The translations under genes and the position numbers were made by a program. Positions 35,679-48,000 of a stretch of 64,000 bases of DNA are shown here, in pieces. The stretch is from Monocercomonoides exilis (Eukaryota; Preaxostyla; Oxymonadida; Polymastigidae). The first letter of the stretch is position 1; every line of letters begins with the position of its first letter. Location of the stretch: NCBI GenBank assembly GCA_001643675.2, contig LSRY02000001.1, positions 2,346,501 through 2,410,500 of the forward strand, in the 5' to 3' direction. The notes below the pieces were generated by a model that saw nothing but the letters and a program-made list of their open reading frames with translations, was not told the origin of the DNA and ran no database searches.

Positions 35679-38600
35679 TTCTTCTCTTCCCCCCTTTGCC
35701 ACAAACACAGGCTGAATAAATCTTCCTCTCTGGTGCCAATCTTTGCTTGTTCTGTCGCTCACTCTTTTTCGATACAACGAAATTGTGTTTTTGAATGGCT
35801 GAAGAATGGAAAGAGGGCGATGAGGGAGAAGAAGAGAAGAGGAAGAGGAAGAGGAAGAGGAAGAGGAAGGAATAGAAAAAGGAATAGAAGAAGACGAATG
35901 AGAAGGAAGAGAAGGAAGAAATGAAGAAGAAGGAATGTATATTGAGGAGGAGGAGGAAGAAGGGAAATTTGAAACAGGAAGAGGAAGATGAGTATATGTT
36001 GAACTAATTTGATTTTTCTTTCTTTCTTCTTCTTCTCTTTCTCTTTCTCTTTCTCTTTCTTTTCTTCTTTCTCTCTTTCTTTTCATCTCCTCACTTTCCT
36101 CATTCAAACAGCTAAGTTTATGAATTGAATGATTGCTATGATGATGATGATGTTTATGTTTGTTATCATTTTCATGATGATGGTGATGAATATGTTCATT
36201 TTTTTCATTTCCTTCTTTTCCCTCTCCTTCTTCTTTCTTCAAATTTTCTTCATCATCATCTTCTTCTTCCCCTTTGCTATTCAAATGATGTTTCTTTGGC
36301 AAGACAGTTTGACTTTTCGTGTTTAATTCTTCACTTCTGTTTTGCTTGATTGGATGACGACGCAAATGCGGTTGAGAAGAAGAAAGGGAAAGAGGATAAG
36401 GAGAAAGAGAAGAGGAGGAAGAAGAAGAAAGAGAAGAGGAAGGATGTGATTGTGTTATGTGGCTGACATCAAGAGGAAGTGAATAAGAAGGAGATATTTG
36501 AGAAGATGAAGAAGATGAAGAGGAGGAGGAAGATGGTGATGATGGAGGAAGAAGAGGAAGAGGCAAAGAAGATGGAGCAGTGATTGGTTGATGATTGGAA
36601 TCTTGCTGAGATGAAGAAAGTAAAGAAGAATGAGAAGAAGAAGAAGAAGATGATGATGATGAGGGAGAAGGAAGTGGAGGAGGAGGATGAGAAGGAGGAG
36701 GGCATAGCAGATTTGATGCCTGAAATTCGGGTGATTCAGATGAAGAGGAAGGAGAAGAAATCGGAGCAATCATTTCATCTGAGCCTTCCATCCTTTCATT
36801 CAGTGGAGAAAGAAGAGAAGAGAACTTCGAAGAAGAAGAAGAAGAAGGAAAAGAAGAGGAAGAGGAGGAAGAAGAAGAAGAAAATGGCTCGTCTCTGAAT
36901 GGGCGAGTGGTAAATGTGGATTTTGCTGTGTAAATTGAAAAGGGAGGAGAAAGATGTGGTGTGGATTGATTGGACTGAAAGTTGGAGGGTTTTGAAGGAG
37001 AGGAAATGGAAGAGGAAGAGGAAGAAGAAAAAAGTGATGAATATGAAGATGAAAGAGATGAAAAGGAAGAAGAAAAAGAAGAAGAAGAAGAAGAATAAGT
37101 TGATGATGTTTCAGAACTGCTTTTGCCTTCATCTGAATCTTCTTCTGCTGAATTGTGCAGCGAATGGCTACTCGGAAAATAGTCCTCAAAACGCTCTTCG
37201 CTCTCTTTCTTCTGGATCACCTCTGCCGATTCTCTTCCTCCTCTTTCTTTTCCTCCTCTTCTTTCCATTTTCCTCCTCTTCCTTTTCCTCTTCTCCTTCT
37301 TCAACAGCTTCTTCACCATCTTCCTTCTCCTTCTCCTCTTCCTCTCCTTCTGCTCCTCTTCCCACCTTTTTCTCGCCTCTGCCTTCACCCCAACCTCAAT
37401 CGAACTGTCAATCTGATCGCTTTCTGTGTTTTCACTTCGCTTTCTTCTCAATCCTTTTTCTGTCTCTGAAGATGCATCAAATGAACTTCTTTTCTCCTCT
37501 TCCACTTCTTCCTCTCCTCTTTCTCCTCTTTCTCCTCCTTCCATCACAGCCACCTCCTCTTTCTCCTCTTTCTCCTCAATCTCCTCCTCCGCCGCCTCAG
37601 CCTTCTCCACCGAAATCGCTGTTGCATGCAGCGTCAGAATGAACGGATACGCCGAAAGCACCATCGTGAAGCAGATCAGAAGGATCACCCCAGGCTCCAT
37701 CCTCGACAAGTCAATCACTCCCATCCCGCATCCTCTGTCGCTCACGCTGTGCGCAACCGCCATGAACACGCGCAAAACTGGGTGCACTTCTGAAAGCGGG
37801 GCTGTCTGCGCCCCAAAAGCGAGAATGAACACCACCTCGAGAAGACAGAGAGAGAAGAAGCAGACAGAAAGCACGATCAGCTCTGCAGAGTCGAAGAGTG
37901 AAGAGTATATCTCACGGGGATGCGCCAGCACATAGTCGATCGCCTGGCACGACCCAGCAGATCCGTTCGCCTCTTCTCCTTTCAGCTCTTCTTGCTCCAG
38001 CTGCAGAACACTCTGCGAGGATGTATTTGAGGAGGAGGAGGAGGGATGAATACTTTGTGGGTTTTTTGATTTGGATTCATCATCAAAGATGTTTTCTTCT
38101 CCTCCTTCTCCTCCTTCTTTTTCTTCTTTTTCTTCCTGCCCTGTGTTCTCCATTTTCTTCACCTCGTTTCCTTTGTTTCTTCTTCTCCTTCTTTTCCTTG
38201 CCTCCTCCTCTTCCTCCTCCATCCTCATCACCATCTCCATCTCTTCCCTCTGTTTCTTCTCTCTCCACCTCAAATACCTCCTCTTCCCCCTCATCCACAC
38301 AGAAAACGGAAGCATAAATATCGCTGGCCCCCCCAAAATCATCAGCACCACCCCAACAATCGCTCCAAGATGGTTTCCTCCTCTGATCGACTCCCAAAAA
38401 AATGTAGGTGTGATGCTCAGCCCCGCCCCGTTGAATGCAGATACTGCTGTGAACAGGCCCCACCACAACACCCGGAAAAAACAGGGGGCATCCGCCTCGT
38501 TTGCAGCCACTGTGGTAGCAGAAAGATGGAAAGTCTGCTGCAGACAGGACTGAATGTTGAGGCGGATGGAAGGACTGCAAAAGGAAGGGACAGCAAGCAA

Positions 38601-40752
38601 CACAGTGCCTACAACATACCACGTCAGCACATACGCAATCATCGAGCGGATAATCTCGCCCATGCCGAGATACTCCAAAGAGAAGAGATACAACGGCAGC
38701 GTCGTTTTCTCTTGCTCTTCCTCTTCTTCCATCCCTTCCATTCCTTCTTCTTCTTCTTCTTCTCCCATATCGTTTTCCTTTTTCACTTTCACTTTCATCT
38801 CCTCCACACCCGCAATTCCTCTTTCTGCATCGTTGTTATCATCTGCTTTGCTCTTCCGATTTGACTCCTCTCTTTCTTTTTCCATTTCTTCATCTTTTCT
38901 CTGCTTGGCTCTTTTCTCCCTCATCTTCTGCAAAAACCTCACACCGTGTCTCCGCTTAAGCGCTGTGGCTGGTGCAACATATCCTTCGTTCTTGATGGTC
39001 GCAATCACACTCGATGTCCTATCATCACCACAAAAAGAGTCTGCTTTTCCTCCTTCTCCTTCTCCCTCTCTTTCTTTTCTTTTCTCTTTTCCTTTCTCTT
39101 TTCCTTCTTTCCCTCTTCCTTTCCGCGCAATGTCTTCTTCCCTCTGTTTCTTGCTCTCCTTTCTTGCTTCGTCCAGCAGCTGAATCAGAACTTGGGCGGC
39201 GTGTGGCGCCAGAGTGGCTGTGGCTGAGCTGCTGTTGCTGAGCAGCGGGGGAGGAAATGAGGAGGAAGAAGAAGAATGATAAGAAGAAGCAGGAAAATGA
39301 ATTGAGGAGGAAGATGAAGATGAAGGAAAAAGAGGAGGAGGGAGAGGAGAAGGTGTATTGAGCAACTTCGAATTGATGTTGTGGGGAGGATTGAGAGTAA
39401 TGGGACGAGGGAACCTTCGAGAATTCCTTTGATTGGCATTTCTATTTGAAGATGATGAAGAAGAAGAAAGAGAAGACTTTTGCTTTGCTGGAAAAGCAGC
39501 GCAGAAAGACGGGCTGTAAGTGAAAGCTGGAGGAAGATTGGCAAACGAACGAGGAAGAGACAGAGGAAGAGGAGAAGAAGAAGAAGAAGGAGAAAGAGAA
39601 GAATTAGAAGAAGAAAGAGAAGAAGAGGAAGAAATGATTGGATGTGGGGAGTTCAGCGATACACGCGGAGGAGTCGGAGGCTGAAAGAGGGCAGCTGTGA
39701 TTGGATGTGTGCTAACGCTGATTGGAGGAGTCGAGGGAGAAGGAGAAGAAGAAGTTGAAAAAGAAGAGGAAGAAGAAAGAAGAGGAGGAGAGGAAGAGGG
39801 CGATGACGATGACGATGACGATGATGGAGAGTTTGTTGGAATGAAATGCTGAGTTCCGAAATAGGCAGCTGAGTGAGGCGTGCGTGGTGCATAAGCAACA
39901 GAAGGTGGCTGAACAGGATGCCCATTGAAAGAAGAAATCGCTGATGCTTTCGGCAGCTTGTTTTCCGCTCTTTTCTCTTTCTGTGGCCTCGGCGGAAGCG
40001 AAGCCAGCGAACACGATGCTGACAGAGGCGAAGGATGCATATGAATTGTGTGAGCAGAGGTAATGTGCTCGTTCAGACGCCTTTTGGAAGCAGCCCCCTC
40101 ACGTTGCGTTGGCAGCTGGATTGTGAAAATAGGCGATGGAGGAATTCTTTTTATTTGCTCCTTTGAGAACTGAATGAAGGACTCTTGCTTGCATTCATTC
40201 TCCTTCTTCGAAGTCGGAGATGCATCCTCAAGTTCAATTGTTTGCCTCACAACTGGATGGTTGAAATGCTTCCGGATATACCTTCTTTTCAATATCAACG
40301 GCAAAAGAGACAAGAGACACGAGCTTCCGAGGTGTATCGTTATCATCAGAACCAATTGGGTTCCAAACTTCGAGTTGGAGATGTTGAATCCGGCCAGTCC
40401 CACGCCACAGACAGCTGACATCACCGTATAAAAGCAATGACGGAATGAAAAGTCGCTTTCCCAAAATAAAAGGACAACTGCTGCAGCAAAAGCAATTATC
40501 TAAAATAACAAATTTTTTCATACAAAATTTTGTCAAATGCTCAGCTCAGACATCATATGAATTAAAGCACACCAAAATCAATGAAAGATGCAAAACAAAA
40601 TATGAGCAGTTTCTTTGAAAGCATCTGCCAATTTTGCTTTGTTTTCTCTTTTCATTTTCCTGCACAATGAACTTGTCCTCCACTTGAACAATACGTTTCA
40701 ACTCTTGATAATCCGGTATGCGCCCGATTAGCAAACGATCATTCTGGCTCAT
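32709..40752 (-). CDS. Giant TRK/TrkH-type potassium transporter
   Basis: Exon 1 (40552-40752) starts at ATG 40752 (MSQNDRLLIGRIPDYQ) and carries SYFVLHLSLILVCF, a membrane helix. A 52-bp phase-0 intron (GTCTGA...TTTTAG) leads to exon 2 (32709-40499) starting IIAFAAAVVLLFW. The protein is about 2,660 residues, against roughly 450-1,250 in known TrkH/TRK proteins. All four pore repeats are visible: FYTVMSAVCGVGLAGF (residues ~90), LFTAVSAFNGAGLSI (~750), FMAVAHSVSDRGCGMG (~975) and ELASDYSGTGMSFGWF (~2,370), the last followed by the family's closing KQRGLPSEVD. The inserts between repeats 1-2 (~500 residues) and 3-4 (~1,250) and the C-tail are Ser, Glu, Lys, His and Asn repeats, presumably cytoplasmic. 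Expected role: K+ (or Na+) uptake at a membrane. No TAA or TAG occurs in 7.8 kb; stop is TGA. A further 5' exon is possible. Confidence 0.85.
40500..40551 (-). other. 52-bp spliceosomal intron of the TRK gene
   Basis: Donor GTCTGA, acceptor TTATTTTAG, phase 0; splicing joins VCFNSYD to IIAFAAAVV. A shorter alternative donor (GTATGA at about 40520) would leave an out-of-frame TGA in the exon. Confidence 0.65.
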
Positions 40753-40759
40753 GCACAAC

Positions 40760-41838
40760 TTGAGCCGCAAACAAAAAAGTAAGTACTCAAATTATTCGCA
40801 TATGGGTTATCATCTAAAAAATCATTCATCAATTTAAAAAACGTTCAATTATTCATTGGAATCATCAAAATTTATTATTTCTATAAATTAAAATTAGCAA
40901 ATTCGAGAAAAAGATTTATAATTCTAAGAAAACGAACATGTTGAACCAATAATTGGAAATAAGTAAAATTATTCATTGAGAAAATGAAGGATAATAATAA
41001 TGTCAATCTCTTCAATAAAAAATGTGTGAAAAATAATCGAGTCTCAGTGTTTGAAAGAGTAATTTATTCAAATGAAATTGAAGGGAAAAATGCAATTTAT
41101 TTTTTGCTCTTGTTATTGTTGTTGGATATAAAGGAACAAATAAAAAATATTGTTCTAAAATACATGCACCCACATGGTCATAAAATGGAACAATAGAAAC
41201 AGATGATGATCACATTTTCAAAGGAAATGAACCATCATCACTTTTTATTTTTTATTTTTTGCAACAAGTTCCAAAAAAATTTTATCAGTATTTGTAACAA
41301 GAAAAACTTGTTCATATGTTATTGAAAAATGAATTTTCAAGTTAATTATAGTTGAATACATGTGAATGATTTTGAAAATATATCCATTTCATTATTCGAT
41401 AAAAACCTTTTTATTCGAAAAGGTAATAAATAAATTTGAAATCTTCACGTTCATCTTGAAAAATTATTGTGATCCTGTCACTACTCACTTCAGTCTTTTC
41501 GTGCGAAATTCTTATTGATAATAGCACTTTCATGATATTATTTCTATTATTTGAAATTTGTTGGAAATTGTTTGAAATGTCACAAAAAACTGAATAATAT
41601 TGAGAAAAGAGTTCATCATCTGTCGTTTGTCTCAAACATTAATGTTCGTGATAAACATAATGATCGAATTTCTCACAATGATTAAATAAAACAAAGAAAA
41701 AACTGCATCACTATCAGCAATCTGAAATTATGAAAGATTTCAAAAATAAGCGAGCATGTTTTTCAACATTTTTTGATCGAATGAAAAAATTTATCATAGG
41801 ACAATTTCATTTCAAACATTTAGTAATTATTAAGGAAC
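40760..41838. other. AT-rich region upstream of the TRK gene
   Basis: Expected to hold the promoter. No motif or further gene is recognised; a frame 41411-41635 (minus) is unsupported. Confidence 0.4.
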
Positions 41839-42274
41839 TGGGTGATTATTTTTGAAATCATATATTTATTCGTTATATGGGGCAAAATTTTTTCATTTAT
41901 GAATAAAACAACGATTTGTTCCAAACTTTTCCCGCAACCTTATCATGAGAAACATTGCATTCGTATGTCAAAAAAATACAGAAAAATTCCAAAATTGAGA
42001 AAAATATTTGTTAGAGAAGAATGGAACAAAATTCTTAAAGCAAAATATTTTGTCCCATATTAATAATTTTCTCATTGACAGTTATTTTCAAAAGAATAAT
42101 AAAAAAGCTTCTCATTCTTTCAAATTATTGTCTTTCATATGCATTTTGACTCCAATAATAAAGAAGTTCATTAAAAATTTTTCAAAAACATAAGATAGAT
42201 TTCTGAGTTTTTGCGACAAATTATTAATTTGAAAAATTTGATTGGAAAAATCAGAAATCAAAAATTATTACCCA
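41839..42274. mobile_element. Possible degenerate TGGGTGATT-family MITE
   Basis: Left end TGGGTGATTATTTTTGAAAT matches the 46.8-kb element; the right end reads AAAAATTATTACCCA, an imperfect complement. No clear TA flank, so low confidence. Confidence 0.35.
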
Positions 42275-42805
42275 TCTTGAATAGGCCTTTGCGACAGACC
42301 GACATTTTTCCATCAACTCGACAAGTCGACCGACAAAACAGTCGGCTTGTGTTTAATTTTTTGATAAACTTTATAACATTCAAATTTAAATATTGCATTT
42401 TTTGCATTGAATTTTTATTATTTTTATTTATTAATTTTTTAATTATTTCCAGATTCGAACAAACAAATTATAATTTAATTGATCACAAATAATTTCAATG
42501 GGTTATCGACAAATCTTTGTCGAGATCAGTCGAACGACAAAGATCAGTCAGTCGAAAGATCAGTCGGTCGAAAAAGATCAATATGTCGAACGGATTAACA
42601 TTTTTGATACATTTCTTTTTTTTTAATGAAACGTATTTTTAATAATGATCTTATTTTGAATTGCATTTTTTGATTGAAAAATTCTAAGAATTTCAAAGAT
42701 ATTGAGTATTTATCTATCTGACATTATTCATTTGTTGTCCAAAGCCATATTTTGTCGGACGCTTCATCAGCTTTCATATATATTTGTTATTTTCTTAATA
42801 ATATA

Positions 42806-43255
42806 CAGTCTAAACCGGATATAATCACATCGGTTTTTGCACAACTTTTTGTGACTATATCCGATTGTGATAATATACGATGCTGCTTATCACAGAAAAA
42901 AATAAAAATTAATTGATTTATTAATTAATTTTGGGTCGATTTTTTTATTTTTGGAAATTCTTCACAAAAACACATTTTTCAATAGAAATAACAATTTTTT
43001 ATGTTTTCCTATGTTATTCAGTCTTATTTAAACATAATTTTGAAAAAGCGAAAAATTGAAAGTTTTGATCAAAAAATCGATTTTTCATTGAAAAAAGCAC
43101 CCATAATGAAACAAAATGTGATTATATATTTTCATCCCTGTGATTATATTCGATGGAAAATGAATGAAAAATGAGCTAAAAATGTCGGTGAATGGAAAAA
43201 TGTGACTATAAACGAATGTGATTGTATTCGACGTGATTATATCCGGTTTTGACTG
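42806..43255. mobile_element. 450-bp MITE with pogo/Tc1-like CAGTC ends and TA flanks
   Basis: The ends read TA|CAGTCTAAACCGGATATAA and the complement of CAGTCAAAACCGGATATAA|TA. TIR of about 24 bp starting CAGT with a TA duplication is typical of pogo/Tc1-mariner elements. Internal copies of GTGATTATAT and GACTATATCCGATTGTGA act as subterminal repeats. No ORF of note: non-autonomous. Confidence 0.8.
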
Positions 43256-43895
43256 TATATATATATTTTTGAATGCATTCCATAATAATTACACATTTTA
43301 AGTTTTGATACTCAGATTTGTGGAAATAGCAGGTTAACACATGAAAAATGTTTGACAAAAATCATTGTTTTTATCATTTCATACGATGAACAACGATAGA
43401 AATTTGAAAGAATTGTTTATTCTGCTGATGAAGATTCATAATTATTTGTGATGACTTGCTCATAATAATTCATATAGCACAACGTCAAATATCTCGTGCA
43501 AATTGGAATGAATCGAAGTTGCTAAATTTTGAAAACCAACAGAATTCAGTTTATATTAATGAAATAAGAAAAAGAAAAAGTTACTTCTAATGATTTCGAA
43601 AAAGAAAGCTGAATTTTCATTGTGAACAAAAAAAATAAAAGAAGAATAACAATCTGGAAAGTTATCGTTTTTCTTCTTTCTTTGTTCTTTAAGCTGTTTC
43701 TTCTCTTCCTCCACTTCCACCACCAAAAAACTTTTCTTTTTCACCTCTTTCCAACATCTCCTCTTTTCCTTATCCATCTTTCTCCTCTCAACAACACTCT
43801 TCTTTTCCTCTTTTAAATTCGACTTCTTCTTCATCTTTATCTTTCACCTCAATTACGTCAATCACCTCCCTGAATGTCATCTTGTTTTGCGACAA

Positions 43896-46408
43896 TTTTT
43901 GATCTTAATCGCAGCAACAGCGATAGAAAGTGCTTGATCATATACAAAATGAACTCTTAAACATGCAAATGCTTCATCAACAACAACATTTCCATCAACA
44001 ATTCCCACAACAATTCCAATCTTATCATGAAGTTTCCTCTTTAAACAGTATTTCTTTTGGAATGAGCCTGCCGTCACATCCTTCTGTAATTACTTCCATG
44101 CAAGTACTTTCTCAATCAATGTTGTCGGAATCACGTTCACAATATGCACTATATATTGTGTATAAACCCATTTTCATTCCATTGTCGACTCACAGAAAGA
44201 CTTTGCAACAAAGCGAAGAAAATACACAAATAGCAAAACAAAATCTATCTATTTCTGTTCTCAGCTGCATTGTCAGTTGTTCATTTGACAGCAGCGGCAT
44301 CAGCAATTGAAGGCAAAGACTGAAGCAACACGATAAATGACAAAAACTCTTCCTCAAACGGCTTTCCCTCTAAACAGCAGTATATTTTCATCATCAACTT
44401 CATCCGCTTCATCTTCTTCACCTTTTCCATATTTATCGCCTATCATAACTTTTTCAAACGTCATTGCATCTTTTTCATCACACGATTCACCCATCTCTTT
44501 GCAATAGTCTTCGATTTCACATTCAGCAGATCAAGCTAACGAAGATTCGACTCATTTTTGGATGCTAGACGCGATTGACATAGGGCGGAAAGTTGTGTCG
44601 AAGCGGCTTCCGGACCTGTGGCACTGGGCGATCCGGAATGCGCTGGAAGGCGTGAGGAGGAAGCGGGAGAGCTGGAACTGGCAGTACATCAACCAAAAGC
44701 GAAGGAGCGACAGGTTGCGATATATGAAGGAGAGGTTGCGGTATCTGCGGGTGATGGAGCAGGAGAAGCTGGATGATGACATTATAGATCGGGAAAACAA
44801 ATCCTTTGTGGAGATATGGGGTATCGTGATGAACGATAACTTCAGAATGATCAAGAGGAATTAGAAAATCGAGAGGAAGAATTGGTTAGAGGGAGTGGTA
44901 TGAGACGATGCTTTGCTGACAAAACTAATTGAAGAAGACTACACCAAGAAGAAAAAAGGCAAGACAGAAACGAAAGAAGCATGAACAGATGACTTTAAAG
45001 ACGAATTAGACTCAAAAAAACAACAAATTGCAGCAGCTCGCAGCAGGGCGAGTTAACGAAGGAGTTCGGATGGTTGAGAGAGAAAGGAAGATTCAGATGC
45101 AGTGAGATTAAGAACAAAAGAAGAGGAGATATGCAGCAATGGAAGCAAAGCGGAAGCAGCTGAAGATTAAAGAGCGATGGCAACAGAGATAATTGGAGCT
45201 GGAAAAGGAAGGGAATGAAAACATTTCTTTTGGGAAGATTCTGAGGGACGAGCAAAAGAGAATGGAAGAACAAGAATAGCCAAAGCGGAGGGAGGAGAAG
45301 AAAACACTTTTTGAGAATCGAAAGCAGGAATAAGCCGTTAAGAACTGAATCCAATCAAAACAGAAAGTGGGAAGATCACAAAAGCAGAAAGATAAGAAGT
45401 TTGCGGAAATTCGCAATAAGCTGCAAAAAGAGGCTGTCGTGGCTGCAGAATGAGAAGCAGCTGGAGGCTCTGTAGATGATTGAAGATTTAAAGGTGGAAT
45501 ACGAGTTTGTTGATGTTCAATCCTTTCAAATGCTTGTGAATATGCAGAAGATACGGAAGGCGAAATTCAGAGTGAAATGGAGTAAGAATGATATAGAAAA
45601 TGAGAGAAAGAGAAAGAGAAAGAGAAAGAGAAAGAGAAAGAGAAAGAGAGAAAGAGAGAGAGAGAGAGAGAGGGAAGAAAGAGAAAAAAAAAGAGAAAGA
45701 GAACTAACATTAAAAAATGAGGCAGAAAAAGACAGCTTAGAAAGTGAAAATGAAGTATCTTCTGTGAGTGAATTTTCTGATACTCCAGCTTATCAATAAT
45801 CAACTTCTGATTTTCCGTCAACTCTTCATCAGATACCAGTTTCTTCTGCAACACACGTTGTTCCAATTCTTGATTCCATTTCGTAAAGCACCCAACGAAC
45901 AGTAAATGAACAGAATAATAAGCTTATCAAGTCGATCTTTCCATTGCCAGCAACTGTGCTTCATTTGTAATCATCGATTCCGCCAATGTATCTTCCTCCT
46001 TAGCATCGTGCGTCTATTTCGTCTTATTCTCAGGCTTTGTTTTCAACAAATTCTTCAGTCTTAACATATAACTATCAGCCTTCATCACTCACTCCATCTT
46101 CTTCTTCTTCATATTAAAGAAAAACTTTTTTGTCTTATTTTCTTTTGTTTGTCAAAGATCAATTGCATTTGTTGCACACGAATTTAATTTTATTGAAGGC
46201 AACTCGCAACTGGCATCTGCCAATGGACAGCATCAATTATGGGTCATTTAAAGATGCACAAATAATAAAACAGATAGTTGAAAATGAAAACAAACAGCAT
46301 AACTTCAATTTTCTTAATTTAATATTTTTTTAATAATCAAAACAGAAACAGTACATTTTCATAAATCTAACTTCTATTTTCGCAATTCAATTTTTTTTTT
46401 TGGTTTGA
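43896..46408 (+). pseudogene. Broken Gln-rich coiled-coil gene with many TAA/TAG codons
   Basis: Consecutive plus-strand segments read as one protein if TAA/TAG are Gln: a His/Gln-rich start (MLHQQQHFHQQFPQQFQ, 43.97 kb), a Ser-rich part from ATG 44337 through TAG into LPDLWHWAIRNALEGV, a Lys/Glu/Gln coiled coil (ERWQQR-TAA-LELEKEG, MEEQE-TAG-PKRREE, 45.17-45.3 kb) and a final frame of about 310 codons (45476-46408) crossing at least five TAR, for example YLPP-TAG-HRASIS. Breaks: frameshifts near 44300, 44890 and 45430 and in-frame TGA at several points (such as 45347). A charged (AGAAAG)n tract lies at 45604-45675. The family is not recognised; a nuclear scaffold or chromatin protein is conceivable. 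Confidence 0.5.
45604..45675. repeat. (AGAAAG)n / (GA)n microsatellite
   Basis: Purine repeat inside the broken coiled-coil gene, encoding alternating Lys-Arg then Arg-Glu. Confidence 0.85.
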
Positions 46409-46775
46409 TTGCAATATTAACATTTTTTCTTTTCATCTTCCAAAGAAAAAAAAAAATAAATTTTGTTTTCAATAATAATACTTGTTTAGGCTTTTCTTTT
46501 TCATAATTGAAGTTTCAAATAACTTTTTTTCCATAACAATTAAAATACAAATTTTCGTTCATTCAAAAATATATTTTTATCAAAATTTCATGTCAGAAAG
46601 AGATTCAGATACAAGCTGAATATTTTAGAATAGTAAAATTCATTTAGGAAAAAAAAAAAAAAAAAAAAAACCTTCTCGACATTGGTTTTGCTTTTCGACC
46701 GACATACATCGCTAAATTTTTCCTTGTCGCAAAGGCCTAGTTAAAATATTCGTGAAAGCATAAAAAAATATAATA

Positions 46776-47034
46776 TGGGTGATTATTTTTGAAATCATAT
46801 TATATCATGCAAAAATTTCGGTGCAAAAATATTTATTGAATATCAATAAACAAAAATCGAAAAGTGAAAAGGCTTATTGAATACATTTTTTATCTTTCAT
46901 TCGGAATAACCATTAGTCATTTAAAACAATCATCATGCTTCTATTCTTTTGAAATAAATTTTCTTTCGAAAAACTGACAATCTTTGAAAAATCAACACCC
47001 CGAAAAAAGATATGATTTCAAAAATAATCACCCA
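46776..47034. mobile_element. 259-bp TGGGTGATT-family MITE, TA-flanked
   Basis: TIR TGGGTGATTATTTTTGAAAT at the left and its complement at the right, with TA on each side. No ORF. The inner right sequence (CACCCCGAAAAAAGATATG) resembles that of the 48.0-kb element. Confidence 0.8.
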
Positions 47035-47039
47035 TATGG

Positions 47040-48000
47040 AATAAGAAGATTAAATTTTATCGAACATTACATGTTTAACAGGTGTTTCTTTGTGACTATT
47101 GACAAAAAAATTGTTTCCTGATGGAACGAGAGACAATTCTAACGTCAGAACCTCTATAATGAAAATAATAATTATTGAATTTCATATGATTTAATAAGTA
47201 TTCAAATAAGTGAATAATAAAAATACGTTTTTCAAAAAAGTTTCTGACAAAAAAGTCAAATTTGTTATTTTTTGATCATCGGAACGAAAATGAAGTCAGT
47301 GTCTGAAGGGAAATTATTTTTCATTTTATATAAGAAACAAAGTGAAGTTTGTTGATCATAATATTATGAATTTATTGATATAATTCGATTTTTTTTCGAT
47401 AATTCAGAAAATCAGTAAAAATAAATATGGAAAAAAACCATTACTGACGTGGAGAAAAATATAGACTTTCTAGCTTTTAATGCACAAAGCATGAAAAAAC
47501 TGATTCACTAACAACATTTTGGAACTTAACCAGATTTCGAAATTAATTGGAAAAAAGAATCTGTAACTTAGAATCAAAGAAATATAAAGCAAAATGCAAT
47601 ACAGCTTTTCTCGTATGTCAAAAAATGAACACATTTTTGTTGTGTTTTTTGATCTTTAAAATTCAATAAAAAGGGCACATCTTTTCAATGGAAATGCCTG
47701 AAGTCAAATCTTTTGTCCCACGTTGATTTTCAATAACTAACCGACGTGACAAAAAATAATTGAATCCGAAACACATGTTTATTACTGGTTATTTTTTAAA
47801 AATCGCAAGCTTGTGCTATGCAATTTGCAAGATCTTAAATAAAAGGGTTTTGAAAAAGAAATAATATCAAGATTAAATGATAACTCTATATAACACAGTT
47901 TCACACTATTTTTTTTTTCATAAAAAAAGAATAAATAAAACGAAAAAAGTGTTTTTTTAACAAAGAGTTGTTGCATTTGTTAAAAACTCATTTTCCAAAG
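47040..48000. other. AT-rich region, no gene seen
   Basis: No sustained frame or recognised motif. Confidence 0.5.

Larger units (their letters stand above)
42284..46739. mobile_element. 4.45-kb segment with inverted TAGGCCTTTGCGACA ends
   Basis: TAGGCCTTTGCGACA at 42283-42297 is repeated as its exact complement at 46725-46739; if the outer TA is the target duplication, the TIR is GGCCTTTGCGACA. Subterminal regions on both sides are rich in GTCG/CGAC motifs (several AGATCAGTCG repeats at 42525-42585). Inside lie a 450-bp TA-flanked element and a broken coiled-coil gene. No transposase is recognised. It could be a large DNA transposon with captured genes, or a chance pairing of two small repeat copies. 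Confidence 0.45.

Noticed and set aside
33073-39925. Many plus- and minus-strand ORFs inside the TRK gene
   Set aside because: They mirror the low-complexity codons of the TRK frame, which alone contains recognisable domains.
40520-40543. A 24-bp intron (GTATGA...TTTTAG) in the TRK gene
   Set aside because: It would leave a TGA in the preceding exon frame and is much shorter than the other introns; the 52-bp GTCTGA intron keeps the frame.
44562-44864. Transposase for the 42.3-46.7 kb segment
   Set aside because: The charged helical protein (LPDLWHWAIRNALEGV) has no DDE/D triad pattern or zinc-binding motif that I can see.
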